From positions 62,001-126,000 of the forward strand of contig NZ_QGHA01000007.1 in NCBI RefSeq assembly GCF_003148845.1: a stretch of DNA of 64,000 bases, read 5' to 3'. A program made the position numbers and the translations under genes. Under the pieces are notes generated by a model. The model saw only the letters and a program-made list of their open reading frames with translations. It did not search any database and was not told the DNA's origin. This document shows positions 1 to 7,953 of this stretch, one piece after another (within the stretch, counting starts at the first letter, position 1; each line of letters begins with the position of its first letter). Origin of the DNA: Mucilaginibacter oryzae (GTDB lineage Bacteria; Bacteroidota; Bacteroidia; Sphingobacteriales; Sphingobacteriaceae).

Positions 1-2
1 TG

Positions 3-659
3 CAGGAGCTGAAAAAATGGAGCGACGAGCATCCGGATCACAACCCGATCTACATCACCATGAACGCCAAAGATGAACCGATGGACAAACCGGGATTTAC
101 TATACCTGAAAAATTCACCGCAAAAACCTTCGCCGATCTGGATAAAGAGATCCTGGATAACCTGGGCAAAAAGTATTTAATTACCCCAGATGATGTTCGC
201 GGCAGCTACAAAACCTTAGAAGCAGCCGTACTACACAACAACTGGCCTACATTAAACGCCGCCAAAGGCAAATTCATTTTTATTTTGGATGAGAAAGGGG
301 AAAAACGGGCTGCCTATATTGCAGGGCACCCATCATTAAAAGGCCGCGTGCTTTTTGCCGATGCCGAGCCGGGAACGCCCGAGGCTGCCATCCACATTAT
401 GAACAATGCGAAGAAGGACCTGGCGCAGATTCAAAGGTTAGTAAAGAAAGGCTTCATCATCCGCACCCGCGCCGATTCGGATACCGAAGAAGCCCGTGCT
501 AATGACAAAAGTTCGTTTATCGCCGCCCAAAAATCCGGTGCGCAGATCATCAGTACTGATTATTATAAAAAAAGCACCCATTTTAAATCTGACTATGTGA
601 TCAGTTTTGACGGCGGAACTTATTTTAGGGCTGATCCGTTGTTTGGTTCGGGAAAGTAA
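3..659 (+). CDS. Ca2+-dependent phosphoinositide phospholipase C, C-terminal part (5' end outside window)
   Basis: The reading frame is open from base 3, so the gene starts upstream of the window; the ATG at 60 is internal. The visible 218 residues match the C-terminal half of the bacterial PI-PLC-C1 family: a strand with KGKFIFILDE, then GRVLFADAEPGTPEAA, a charged helix with RLVKKGFIIRTRADSDT, then EARANDKSSF and GAQIISTDYY. These are the characteristic motifs of the TIM-barrel phosphodiesterase family, which cleaves phosphoinositol-type head groups and is usually exported. The signal peptide and the two catalytic histidines normally lie in the missing N-terminal half, so activity cannot be judged. 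An intrinsic terminator follows. Confidence 0.85.
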   Translation, partial: QELKKWSDEHPDHNPIYITMNAKDEPMDKPGFTIPEKFTAKTFADLDKEILDNLGKKYLITPDDVRGSYKTLEAAVLHNNWPTLNAAKGKFIFILDEKGEKRAAYIAGHPSLKGRVLFADAEPGTPEAAIHIMNNAKKDLAQIQRLVKKGFIIRTRADSDTEEARANDKSSFIAAQKSGAQIISTDYYKKSTHFKSDYVISFDGGTYFRADPLFGSGK

Positions 660-687
660 GATAACCGGGCTTGCACAATTTAACATG

Positions 688-726
688 AAACAGGTTTTGC
701 GTAACAGCAAGACCTGTTTTGTTTTG
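688..726 (+). terminator. Intrinsic terminator after the phospholipase gene
   Basis: A 13-bp stem (AAACAGGTTTTGC at 688-700 with GCAAGACCTGTTT at 707-719, one G-U pair) closes a 6-nt loop and runs into TGTTTTG. It lies 29 bases after the phospholipase stop codon. Confidence 0.8.
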
Positions 727-788
727 TACGGGTAATCCGCTTTCAAAATAACCACCACGATAACATTTACAGACGTTATATTAGCAAT

Positions 789-1574
789 ATGAATTTTATA
801 AAAAGGCTTTTCAAAAAACCTGAACCAATTCAAAAGCCCTGCATAAACCTGGCAATGGTTATGCTCCCTGAAGCCGGTTCTTTTTCATTTCACAATTTTT
901 TATCCGATATCAGTAAAAACCACGTAATAAACGAAGCAGATGGCGACAATGAAGCTGCCTCATTTAAATTTGATGGCGAGCTATTTTATATTGCCGCCAT
1001 GCCGGTGCCAATTCCAAACGAAGATATAGAAGGCACCGCTCAATATGCGTATAACTGGCCAACGGCAGTCCAAGACCTTGAGGGTCACAAGGCTTATATT
1101 CTCGTTGCATTATCATCATCCAATAATAATTTTGTTAAGCATTTCAGGCTGATTACCCACGTAGTTAACAGCATCCTTAAAACTACTGATGCTATTGGCG
1201 TTTACATCGGGGATCAATCTTTATTAATACCGAAAAATGAGTATTTAATTGAAGTTGAAGCCGCAGCAATGGACGAATCCCTTCTGCCTCTGAATACGTG
1301 GATATATATCGGGCTTAGAACTATCGGCGATCAACGCAGCGGCTATACCTATGGCCTCAAAGCTTTTGGGCTTGATGAGATCGAAGTAATTGACACGTCG
1401 GCACCGCTAACAAGTATCCGGGAATTGCTATACGATGTATCTCACTATCTCATATCGAACAACATAAAGCTCAATGCAGGCGAAACCGTTGGCAGTTCGG
1501 CAGATGAAAAAATCAAGGTTGGTTTTTCGAAGGCCGTTTTTGTGGAGGGTGATAGTTACAAGCTTATTTTTTGA
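789..1574 (+). CDS. DUF4261 domain-containing protein
   Basis: A 261-residue soluble protein without signal peptide. Residues about 20-110 carry a segment with IAAMPVPIPNEDIEG and AYNWPTA, and the C-terminal third has the family signature YGLKAFGLDEIEVIDT followed by LLYDVSHYLI, which I recognise as DUF4261. The function of this domain is not known; relatives in other bacteria sit beside immunity or toxin genes, but nothing here shows such a link. The ATG at 789 is the first in frame and the LF-rich start is typical. Its last 19 bases overlap the 3' end of the convergent antiporter gene, so the two transcripts must run into each other; no terminator lies between them. Confidence 0.75.
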   Translation: MNFIKRLFKKPEPIQKPCINLAMVMLPEAGSFSFHNFLSDISKNHVINEADGDNEAASFKFDGELFYIAAMPVPIPNEDIEGTAQYAYNWPTAVQDLEGHKAYILVALSSSNNNFVKHFRLITHVVNSILKTTDAIGVYIGDQSLLIPKNEYLIEVEAAAMDESLLPLNTWIYIGLRTIGDQRSGYTYGLKAFGLDEIEVIDTSAPLTSIRELLYDVSHYLISNNIKLNAGETVGSSADEKIKVGFSKAVFVEGDSYKLIF

Positions 1575-2836
1575 TCGTCGGGAGCATTTTGCTGATAACC
1601 TTCACCTAAAACCGGTTTACTTTCCTGCACCGGTTCAATTAATTCTTTTCCTGCCTTTTCTGTAGCAAAAGATGCCACCACGCACGTAACCAATATCAAT
1701 ATAATAGTTCCGTTCAAAATATTATCGTCAATAATCTGCGCCTTAAAACCGACCAATATAATGGCCAGCGTGGCTGCCGCATGCGCGCTGCTCAACCCGA
1801 AAATCAATGTGCGTTGCGTTGACGAATATTTAAATATTTTTTGGGTAGATAATGCCGCCAGCCATTTGCCCAGCAATGCGCCAATTGTGAGGCCCAGCGC
1901 CACAATGGTAGCCTGCGGGCCGCGGGTAAGCACCCGCAGATCAACCAGCATGCCTACGCTGATGAGGAAGAACGGGATGAAGATGGCATTTCCCACAAAA
2001 TCAATCCTGTGCATTAATACCTGCGATTGCTGTACCGCTTTATTCAGTGCCAACCCGGCCACAAAGGCCCCGATAATTGGCTCGACCCCGGCCAGTTGCG
2101 AAAGGAAGGCTGACAGGAACACGATGAACAGCACAAACACATAAGGCAGGGTTTTGCTATCGCAATAACGGTTAAAAAACCAGCGTGCCAATGGGGGAAC
2201 CAGCACAAACATGATAAATGCGAAAACGGATAGCGAACTCACAAGCTGCAGCCAGAAGCTGAAGCCTAACCCGCCGTTTTTAGCCCCCATAATTACGGGC
2301 AACAGAATTAAAACGGCTGTATCGGTAAGGATAGTGCCGCCAACGCTGATGGCCACCGCTTCGTTTTTGGCTATTCCGTACTTACTAACAATGGGATAAG
2401 CTACCAGGGTATGCGTAGCAAACATACTGGCTGTTAGCGCCGATGTAATAAGCGGATACCCCAGCAAATAATGACAAACCGGAAAACCGATTACAATAGG
2501 AATACAAAAAGTAAAAAAGCCAAAAACGAGGCTACGGTGCTTTTTCTGCTTAAACTCGTTCAAATCAAGCTCAACACCGGCAATGAACATAATGTATAGC
2601 AAACCAATAGTTGAAAACAACTCGACCGCCGAATTTTTGGCAAGCAGGTTTAATCCGTGCGGGCCTATGGCTATCCCTGCCAAAATAAAACCCACAATAC
2701 CGGGGATTTTAAATTTGCCCATAACAATTGGTGCGAGCAGAATAATCAGGAGGATGAGCGAGAAAATAAGTACCGGATTAGTAAAAGGCAAATTGAACTG
2801 CTGTGTTAACCGGCCAAGAATATCGGTATTATGCAT
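1556..2836 (-). CDS. CPA2 family cation:proton antiporter (KefB/NapA-like)
   Basis: A 426-residue integral membrane protein with about 12-13 hydrophobic segments across its whole length. The start has the CPA2 signature IPGIVGFILAGIAIGPHGL (about residues 45-63) and a later segment AGVEPIIGAFVAGLALNKA, both typical of Na+(K+)/H+ antiporters. The protein ends soon after the last membrane segment with a short polar tail and has no TrkA-N/RCK regulatory domain, so it is the bare-exchanger form rather than a ligand-gated Kef channel. It probably exchanges Na+ or K+ for protons in the inner membrane. A TAAATTTG box ends only four bases before the ATG, which predicts a leaderless or nearly leaderless mRNA. 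Confidence 0.9.
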   Translation of the reverse strand: MHNTDILGRLTQQFNLPFTNPVLIFSLILLIILLAPIVMGKFKIPGIVGFILAGIAIGPHGLNLLAKNSAVELFSTIGLLYIMFIAGVELDLNEFKQKKHRSLVFGFFTFCIPIVIGFPVCHYLLGYPLITSALTASMFATHTLVAYPIVSKYGIAKNEAVAISVGGTILTDTAVLILLPVIMGAKNGGLGFSFWLQLVSSLSVFAFIMFVLVPPLARWFFNRYCDSKTLPYVFVLFIVFLSAFLSQLAGVEPIIGAFVAGLALNKAVQQSQVLMHRIDFVGNAIFIPFFLISVGMLVDLRVLTRGPQATIVALGLTIGALLGKWLAALSTQKIFKYSSTQRTLIFGLSSAHAAATLAIILVGFKAQIIDDNILNGTIILILVTCVVASFATEKAGKELIEPVQESKPVLGEGYQQNAPDDQKISL

Positions 2837-2840
2837 ACCG

Positions 2841-2848
2841 CAAATTTA
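2841..2848 (-). promoter_or_regulatory. -7 box TAAATTTG directly before the antiporter start
   Basis: The minus strand reads TAAATTTG followed by four bases and the ATG at 2836. This is a perfect match to the Bacteroidota -7 element TAnnTTTG. Transcription starting 4-6 bases after the box would begin at or next to the start codon. I see no TTTG at the -33 position. Confidence 0.6.
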
Positions 2849-2950
2849 GCACTTAAAGTTTTACTTTCTTCTATAGATGCTCTTGCCAGGCTTACGCGCT
2901 ATCCCCCAATCAGTAATTTCCGAGTAATTCCCTTAAGCACTATCCACTAA

Positions 2951-4138
2951 TTACAACGCGGGAACGGGCTTCCGCCTAAACAGCTTTAACAAAGCGAAAG
3001 CGAGCAATCCCGCCGAAATGCCGGCAATAACCGCCAGCGAGATACTGCCATAAAGATATTGTTCCATGTGCTCGCCAATGGATTTGAGCGAAATTTTATC
3101 CAACGGGATATCCACCTCCTTGCCGCCCATCCACAAACCGCCGGTTTTATAGCTCATAAAGATGATAACCGGGATCATGGGCGGGAAACTGATGTGTGCC
3201 GCCGTAATTACGATAGCCTTGTTTAACCTGAAAACGATAGCCAGCGAAATAGCTACCAGCGACTGAAAGCCCCAGATGGGTATAATCCCCATAAAAACAC
3301 CAAATGCAACCGAGGCAGCCTTTAAACCGGGAGATTCCGCAGGGTTAAAGAACAGGTTTTTGAGCATTAACTTCGCTTTTCTTTTATCACCAAGCGTTCT
3401 GAAAAAATCGCGGGGCCTGATCCACACAAAAGAGGTGATCACCAAAAACACATTCAACAAACCAACGCGCGAAAAATCCTTCAAAGTACGAAAACGCGAT
3501 CCGCTGGTTTCTTTGGGCGAATTATAAGCCCTAACCGGTACCCAAACAATCCTGATCCCCTCCCAGGCGGCACGTACCATCACTTCTGTCTCAAAGTTGT
3601 TGTTACCGGTAATGTATTTGCTGTTGTTTAGCAAATGAACAGGATACAAACGATAACCCGATTGCACATCCGGGCATTTGATACCGGTTTGCAACCAAAA
3701 ACAAAAACCGGAAAGCTTATCTATCAAACTGCTTAAGGCCGGTTGCTGCTTATTGCGCGAGCCAACAATGAGCGCCGCCCGCTCGTGCTCCAGTTTTTCT
3801 ATAAAAGCGGGCAGGTCGGCAGCAATATGCTGCCCGTCCGGATTGATGGTGATGGCGTATTGATAGCCCCCTTCGCTTGCCAAATCAAATGCCTTACGTA
3901 AAGCCTGCCCTTTGCCCGTATTTTGACTATAATTAACATATTGTACTTGCGGCAATGATTGAATAACGGCAGGTGTATTATCTGTTGAGCCGTAGTTAAC
4001 CACAATAACCTGGTCGGTATAGGCCAACACATCGGTCATAACGGTGTTCAGCTCACCATCGTTATTATTGGCGGGTATAATTACGCATACCTGTAACTGT
4101 TTAAACTTTGCCTGTATATGTTGTAAATTATCCGTCAT
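2951..4138 (-). CDS. GT2 family glycosyltransferase fused to DUF2062
   Basis: A 395-residue two-domain protein. Residues about 17-240 are a GT-A fold family 2 glycosyltransferase of the dolichyl-phosphate-mannose-synthase type (VCVIIPANNN, NTGKGQALRKAF, SGYRLYP). Residues about 270-390 are DUF2062: ASVAFGVFMGIIPIWGFQ, then AAHISFPPMIPVIIFMSY, with about three membrane segments and a basic C-terminus. This fusion is familiar in Bacteroidota and probably glycosylates a lipid or envelope component at the inner membrane. Two canonical acidic motifs are changed: the usual NDGSTD reads NYGSTD (about residues 48-53) and the usual DADGQH reads NPDGQH. The nucleotide codons were checked (TAC and AAT). 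The protein may have altered metal or sugar-nucleotide binding, or be inactive. Confidence 0.85.
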   Translation of the reverse strand: MTDNLQHIQAKFKQLQVCVIIPANNNDGELNTVMTDVLAYTDQVIVVNYGSTDNTPAVIQSLPQVQYVNYSQNTGKGQALRKAFDLASEGGYQYAITINPDGQHIAADLPAFIEKLEHERAALIVGSRNKQQPALSSLIDKLSGFCFWLQTGIKCPDVQSGYRLYPVHLLNNSKYITGNNNFETEVMVRAAWEGIRIVWVPVRAYNSPKETSGSRFRTLKDFSRVGLLNVFLVITSFVWIRPRDFFRTLGDKRKAKLMLKNLFFNPAESPGLKAASVAFGVFMGIIPIWGFQSLVAISLAIVFRLNKAIVITAAHISFPPMIPVIIFMSYKTGGLWMGGKEVDIPLDKISLKSIGEHMEQYLYGSISLAVIAGISAGLLAFALLKLFRRKPVPAL

Positions 4139-4334
4139 ATGGTATAACCGCAGGTACCGGCTTCAAGTTCAGGTTGGTATTAATGGGTTTGCGGGATTTA
4201 TTTTTGCTTTACAAAGTTATTTGTTTCGGGTTAAATTAAAGGTTAAATTTTTGTATATATGATTGTAGCACAGCCCGACGGCAATTTATATTATTTAAAA
4301 CCAGGGCGACGTTATATGTCATTGCCTCATGTAA

Positions 4335-4370
4335 TAAAGAAAAGCCCCCGATAATCAAACCGGAGGCTTT
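4335..4370 (-). terminator. Intrinsic terminator after the DUF308 gene
   Basis: On the minus strand AAAGCCTCCG pairs with CGGGGGCTTT (one G-U pair) around a 10-nt loop and is followed by TCTTTATT. The wobble pair only works in the minus-strand transcript, which fixes the direction. Confidence 0.75.
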
Positions 4371-4385
4371 AATCGCACTCATTTA

Positions 4386-4973
4386 TTAGGCCTGTAAAGC
4401 GCCCTTTGCTGTTTTCCCTAACCTGATGGCCGCTAATAAGTAATAAAAAGCACCAAAAGCCGAGTATCCCGCCAAATTAACGATACCCATGGCAGGCGAG
4501 TGCGCCATGGCAATAAATGATATACCGGCAAGCATTGATTGGCCGCCGCTCAATATCATAGGCCATTGGCCACCCAACGCTTTGCGCCTTTTTACGCCAA
4601 GCACCAGTTGGATCAGGCCGGTTAACAACGCCCAGGCGCCAAAAACAATCAGTGCCGATGGTACGCCTTTATCAATAGCAAAGCTAACCGCTATTGTGGT
4701 AATGATACTGATGCCAAGGTTAACATATTGCGGCGTTGCCGATGTTCCGTTGCCCTGGTTTGCGCGGATATCCAGAAGTGTTCCGACCACATCCCAGAGA
4801 GGATAAATTACAAGCAATATTGTTGCCGCTGTAAATGAAGTTTTGGCTAATAATGATACCGCTGTTACCCAGGCAACTGAAAATATTACCCTGATAAAAT
4901 AGAGTTTACGCAATTGAGCGGCGGTACGGGTTGCTGCAGAAGTTTGGACGATTACAGTTTTATTTGCTGACAT
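4386..4973 (-). CDS. DUF308 family (HdeD-like) membrane protein
   Basis: A 195-residue protein with about six hydrophobic segments starting near residue 27 (FIRVIFSVAWVTAVSLL) and ending with FGAFYYLLAAIRL. The short segments, the LLDIRANQ loop after the second helix and the YPLWDVVGTL motif fit the DUF308 group, to which the E. coli acid-resistance protein HdeD belongs. Its own role is unknown. It ends in its own terminator. The start at 4973 follows a 115-base region that contains a perfect 12-bp palindrome (5041-5052), whose motif recurs in front of the Crp/Fnr gene just upstream. That makes this gene the most likely regulatory target of that neighbour. Confidence 0.8.
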   Translation of the reverse strand: MSANKTVIVQTSAATRTAAQLRKLYFIRVIFSVAWVTAVSLLAKTSFTAATILLVIYPLWDVVGTLLDIRANQGNGTSATPQYVNLGISIITTIAVSFAIDKGVPSALIVFGAWALLTGLIQLVLGVKRRKALGGQWPMILSGGQSMLAGISFIAMAHSPAMGIVNLAGYSAFGAFYYLLAAIRLGKTAKGALQA

Positions 4974-5040
4974 GATTTTTCAGTTTTTTTTGTGTTTTAT
5001 TTGATGAAGCAAAACTGTACACAAAACGGAACAATAATTT

Positions 5041-5052
5041 TCACCCGGGTGA
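5041..5052. promoter_or_regulatory. Operator-like palindrome TCACCCGGGTGA upstream of DUF308 gene
   Basis: A perfect 12-bp palindrome lies 68 bases before the DUF308 start codon, inside the context TAATTTTCACCC. The same 12-base context returns at 5736-5747 before the neighbouring Crp/Fnr gene. It is a candidate binding site for that regulator; this is an inference from position and repetition. Confidence 0.5.
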
Positions 5053-5089
5053 AGATCAGGGATAGCAATTGTCAGCCCTGTATCGATTT

Positions 5090-5686
5090 TTAGGGGTTTT
5101 GCCGGGCAAGCCGCTTTTTGATACGGGTTAACGAGGGATTTTTAATGCCCAGGTAGGATGAGATATGATAAGCAGGGATCCGGTTGATAATGTTAGGGTG
5201 CTGCGCTAACATTTGTAAGTAACGTTCTTCGGCTGTATTGAATTGAAAGGCTTCGGCACGGGCCTGCGAAAGGTTAAAAAACAGCTCGGCTATTAAACGG
5301 CCGAAGCGCTGCCAGCCGGTTGGCGTTGTATAAAGATATTGCAGATCATGGTAGCTGATAGAAATGATCTCGGCATCATCCATGGCCTGGATAAAATAGG
5401 CACAGGGATATTGGTTGATAAAACTACGGAAGGATACCAGGAACTGCCGCTCGGAAAAAAAGTAAATATTTTTTTCCTCCTGCGTTTCGGGATGTACATA
5501 ATAAATGCGAAAAATCCCTTTGGTAATTAATGCCAGATCGGTACAAACAAAATTTTGCATGTTGAAAAAATCGCTTTTCTCAATTTTGCGGCTACGCCAA
5601 TAAGGCAAACTGATATTGATATCATTAGCCGACAGATCGGCAAATTTGCCAAGTACATCGTTCAATATATCCTGTTTGGTTAGCAT
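5090..5686 (-). CDS. Crp/Fnr family transcriptional regulator
   Basis: A 198-residue protein of the size usual for Bacteroidota Crp-like regulators. Residues about 25-115 form a cyclic-nucleotide-binding-type beta barrel (FVCTDLALITKGIFRIYYV, then EKNIYFFSERQFLVSF), followed by the long dimer helix and a C-terminal helix-turn-helix (IPAYHISSYLGIKNPSLTRIKK). The phosphate-binding arginine pattern of true cAMP receptors is not visible, so the ligand is unknown. The gene is on the same strand as DUF308 downstream, separated by 116 bases. A site similar to the DUF308 palindrome lies 56 bases before its own start, which suggests autoregulation together with control of DUF308. Confidence 0.88.
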   Translation of the reverse strand: MLTKQDILNDVLGKFADLSANDINISLPYWRSRKIEKSDFFNMQNFVCTDLALITKGIFRIYYVHPETQEEKNIYFFSERQFLVSFRSFINQYPCAYFIQAMDDAEIISISYHDLQYLYTTPTGWQRFGRLIAELFFNLSQARAEAFQFNTAEERYLQMLAQHPNIINRIPAYHISSYLGIKNPSLTRIKKRLARQNP

Positions 5687-5741
5687 ACGGTTAACAAAGC
5701 CTGATTATTTCAAATATCGGCACAAAAAACCACAGTAATTT

Positions 5742-5753
5742 TCACCCAGGTTA
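5742..5753. promoter_or_regulatory. Second copy of the TCACCC(A/G)GGT motif, upstream of the Crp/Fnr gene
   Basis: TCACCCAGGTTA, preceded by TAATTT, matches the perfect palindrome at 5041-5052 in its left half and partly in its right half. It lies 56 bases upstream of the regulator's start codon. Confidence 0.4.
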
Positions 5754-5852
5754 AAACAAGCTGCTTTATTTTCTTATTTTACAATCAAACTAAATCAAAT
5801 AAAAAACAATCAAAAATCAATAACACAATGATGAACATAAAAATACCTCCGC

Positions 5853-6026
5853 ATGTTACTGAGTTTGATAGAGATTATCCTTTTCCTGGCCGTTATTGTG
5901 CTGGCAGTAGCCGGTCCGCCGAAAAGGAGAAAGCAGGGCGCTAAAACCAATCCCGACGCGCAAAGGCCCTCGGCCTACAGGGTTACCCCCAATGGCGTTT
6001 TGGAATATGTAGACACCGACCGTTAA
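5853..6026 (+). CDS. Small single-pass membrane protein (57 aa)
   Basis: This short frame starts at an ATG that is preceded in frame by a stop (5838-5840), so the start is certain if the gene is real. It encodes a hydrophobic N-terminal helix (LLSLIEIILFLAVIVLAVAG, residues 2-21), a basic stop-transfer PPKRRKQ and a polar tail ending YVDTDR. The arrangement is a typical small inner-membrane protein with cytoplasmic tail. I do not recognise a family. It is followed 44 bases later by a strong hairpin terminator, which supports that it is a transcribed unit. A second, weaker frame starts at 5828 but gives a less protein-like sequence. Confidence 0.6.
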   Translation: MLLSLIEIILFLAVIVLAVAGPPKRRKQGAKTNPDAQRPSAYRVTPNGVLEYVDTDR

Positions 6027-6070
6027 AATTTAATTTCTCCCCCTTAATAATACCGGGACGATACAGATAA

Positions 6071-6103
6071 AAACCGCCGCAATTGTTTGCGGCGGTTTTT
6101 TTT
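6071..6103 (+). terminator. Strong intrinsic terminator
   Basis: AAACCGCCGCAA and TTGCGGCGGTTT form a GC-rich stem around a short loop, followed by TTTTT. It terminates the small membrane-protein gene. Confidence 0.85.
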
Positions 6104-6124
6104 ATCAATATTGTATAAAGCGCC

Positions 6125-6322
6125 CAGGAATCGTTTTTAACATTTTTGTAAACGTTCCCCAATGATGGCCTTGAGATATAATGATATTCATTATCCAAAA
6201 GAACCAATTTGTCATGTTGAACGTAGTGAAACATCTTATTCGCCCTGTAAGTTAGCGATTTTGCACCCGCAGAAGATATTTCGCTATCGCTCAATATGAC
6301 AAAAAACTTTAAAAGCGATTTG
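6125..6322. repeat. Dispersed intergenic repeat, copy 1
   Basis: About 200 bases that recur, with scattered differences, at 31676-31874 (shared TTTTTAACATTTTTGTAAA, CAATGATATTCATT and TGAACGTAGTGAAACATCT blocks). The core 6209-6303 is an imperfect hairpin with ends TTTGTCATGTTGA and TCAATATGACAAA. No credible protein is encoded in it. The rest of the gap up to 6419 shows nothing else. Confidence 0.8.
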
Positions 6323-6419
6323 CCTGATAAAGTGCCCTCTTATTCGTTAACCCTTAAAACTTTTACATTCGTTTCAATCCGGAAAATTTATTGAAATTCG
6401 GCGTCGATAAAACCATATT

Positions 6420-6746
6420 ATGACTATAGACGAAGCTCAACACCTGGTTGACAACTGGATCAAAACAACCGGCATCCGCTATTTTAACGAACTCACCAAC
6501 ACTGCCATTTTAATGGAAGAGGTTGGCGAAGTGGCCCGGATTATGGCGAGACGTTACGGCGAGCAATCGTTCAAAAAATCGGATACCGAAGTTAACCTGG
6601 CTGATGAAATGGCCGACGTGCTTTTTGTACTCATTTGCCTGGCCAACCAAACCGGCATCAACCTTACCGAAGCTTTGGAGAAGAACCTGGAGAAGAAAAG
6701 TATCCGGGATGCCGAACGGCATAAAAACAATGAAAAATTAAAATAG
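6420..6746 (+). CDS. MazG-like nucleotide pyrophosphohydrolase
   Basis: A 108-residue all-alpha protein with the complete MazG/dUTPase-alpha motif: E33, E34 and E37 in LMEEVGEVAR, then E63 and D66 in ADEMADVLF, the set that binds Mg2+ and the triphosphate. The single-domain length fits the small MazG-like group (similar to YpjD/RS21-C6) rather than the duplicated E. coli MazG. It probably hydrolyses non-canonical or surplus nucleoside triphosphates to monophosphate and pyrophosphate in the cytoplasm. The start ATG at 6420 gives the expected N-terminal helix (TIDEAQHLVDNWIK). It is followed by a 116-base spacer before a lipoprotein gene and is probably transcribed alone. Confidence 0.9.
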   Translation: MTIDEAQHLVDNWIKTTGIRYFNELTNTAILMEEVGEVARIMARRYGEQSFKKSDTEVNLADEMADVLFVLICLANQTGINLTEALEKNLEKKSIRDAERHKNNEKLK

Positions 6747-6807
6747 ATGAAATTAAATTGCGAAAAACAACATTAAACAAAATTTAATTCTGATTCTTTG
6801 TAGTTTA

Positions 6808-6855
6808 AAACAATTTAACAGGGCGACGGGCGTTTTATCTGAAACAATTTAACAG
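6808..6855. repeat. Pair of 14-bp direct repeats upstream of the DUF4349 gene
   Basis: AAACAATTTAACAG occurs at 6808-6821 and again at 6842-6855, 34 bases apart, ending seven bases before the next start codon. The second copy overlaps the place where a ribosome would load. They may be a pair of regulator half-sites or a local duplication. Confidence 0.5.
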
Positions 6856-6862
6856 CCTTATT

Positions 6863-7732
6863 ATGAAAACGCCTTTTATCCTTTCGCTTAGCTTTTGCGC
6901 GATACTATCCTCTTGTAACAATCATCCAACAGAAAAAGTTGCGGTATCTGATATTGTACTGACAGCACCAGCTCCTCCCCTGGAAGCCGATCAGGCAGCA
7001 GATGCCAAAGCGCACATCGATCCGGCTACTCCGGCTATCGATACTGCCAAAAAGATCATCAAAGAAGGTAACATTCGCTTTGAAACCCGCAACCCAAAAG
7101 CGGCGAGGCAAAACATTGTTGGCTCTCTTCAAAAATTAGGCGGCTACCTTGCCGAAGAAAACGAAACCAACAGCGGCGAAACCAACCAGAAAGAATATAG
7201 CCTCCAGATCAGGGTGCCATCCAAAAATTTCGATGCGTTTTTAAACAGCCTTAATTCCAGTGCCGATCATATCGAATCGAAAAATATCCATATCCGCGAT
7301 GTAACTACCCAATTTATTGATACCCGGGCCGAAATCAGCAATAACAAACAGTTAGAGCAGCGTTACCTGCAACTGGCAGCCAGGGCCACCAAAATGACCG
7401 ACCTGTTAGCTATTGAAGATAAACTGGCCAGCATCCGTACCACTATCGATTCGGCACAAGGCCAGCTGAATTACCTCAGTAAACAGGTTAGCTATTCATC
7501 ATTGGATATCAGCTTTTATACCAAACAGGCCGGCGAGGTAAACCCGGGAACCGGATTTGCTTATAAGTTTAAAACAGCGCTTGGTGAAGGTTGGGAGGTA
7601 TTGCAAAACATGTTCTTTGCCATCATCTCTTTATGGCCTTTATTGATCATCATCCTTTTTATTTTACTGATGATCAGGCGTTGGAGAAAAAAGAAAGCCG
7701 CTATAGCCACCCCGGCGCCAACTGCGGTGTAA
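6863..7732 (+). CDS. DUF4349 domain lipoprotein
   Basis: A 289-residue envelope protein. The N-terminus is a lipoprotein signal with lipobox LSSC (cysteine 18), followed by a low-complexity Ala/Pro linker. Residues about 65-225 are DUF4349: IKEGNIRFETRNP, LGGYLAEENE, LQIRVPSKNFDAFL, then DVTTQFIDTRAEISNNKQLEQRYLQL, a long coiled coil, and LSYSSLDI-type strand. A single membrane helix near residues 245-270 (FFAIISLWPLLIIILFILL) and a KKK anchor end the protein. DUF4349 proteins have no settled function. Lipidation at one end and a membrane helix at the other suggest both ends are membrane-tethered. Two direct repeats sit just before the start. Confidence 0.85.
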   Translation: MKTPFILSLSFCAILSSCNNHPTEKVAVSDIVLTAPAPPLEADQAADAKAHIDPATPAIDTAKKIIKEGNIRFETRNPKAARQNIVGSLQKLGGYLAEENETNSGETNQKEYSLQIRVPSKNFDAFLNSLNSSADHIESKNIHIRDVTTQFIDTRAEISNNKQLEQRYLQLAARATKMTDLLAIEDKLASIRTTIDSAQGQLNYLSKQVSYSSLDISFYTKQAGEVNPGTGFAYKFKTALGEGWEVLQNMFFAIISLWPLLIIILFILLMIRRWRKKKAAIATPAPTAV

Positions 7733-7953
7733 AACCACGATGGGGCAAACCGGAACCCACCAAAACAATACTTGGCCTATCAAATTTGCACTTAAGGTTA
7801 ATTTTATATTAAAATTGTAAAAACCGCAATGCCAAAAGTAGCCGTTTTATGAAGATTTAATTAAAAAGGCAGATTTCTTATTAAATCAATTAAAAATGCT
7901 TGACAAGTAGCAAATTAACACCTACTTTTAATCACCTTTTTAATTGATTGATT

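Noticed and set aside
5983..6294. Minus-strand frame over the first dispersed repeat
   Set aside because: Covers the hairpin repeat and terminator; not a gene.
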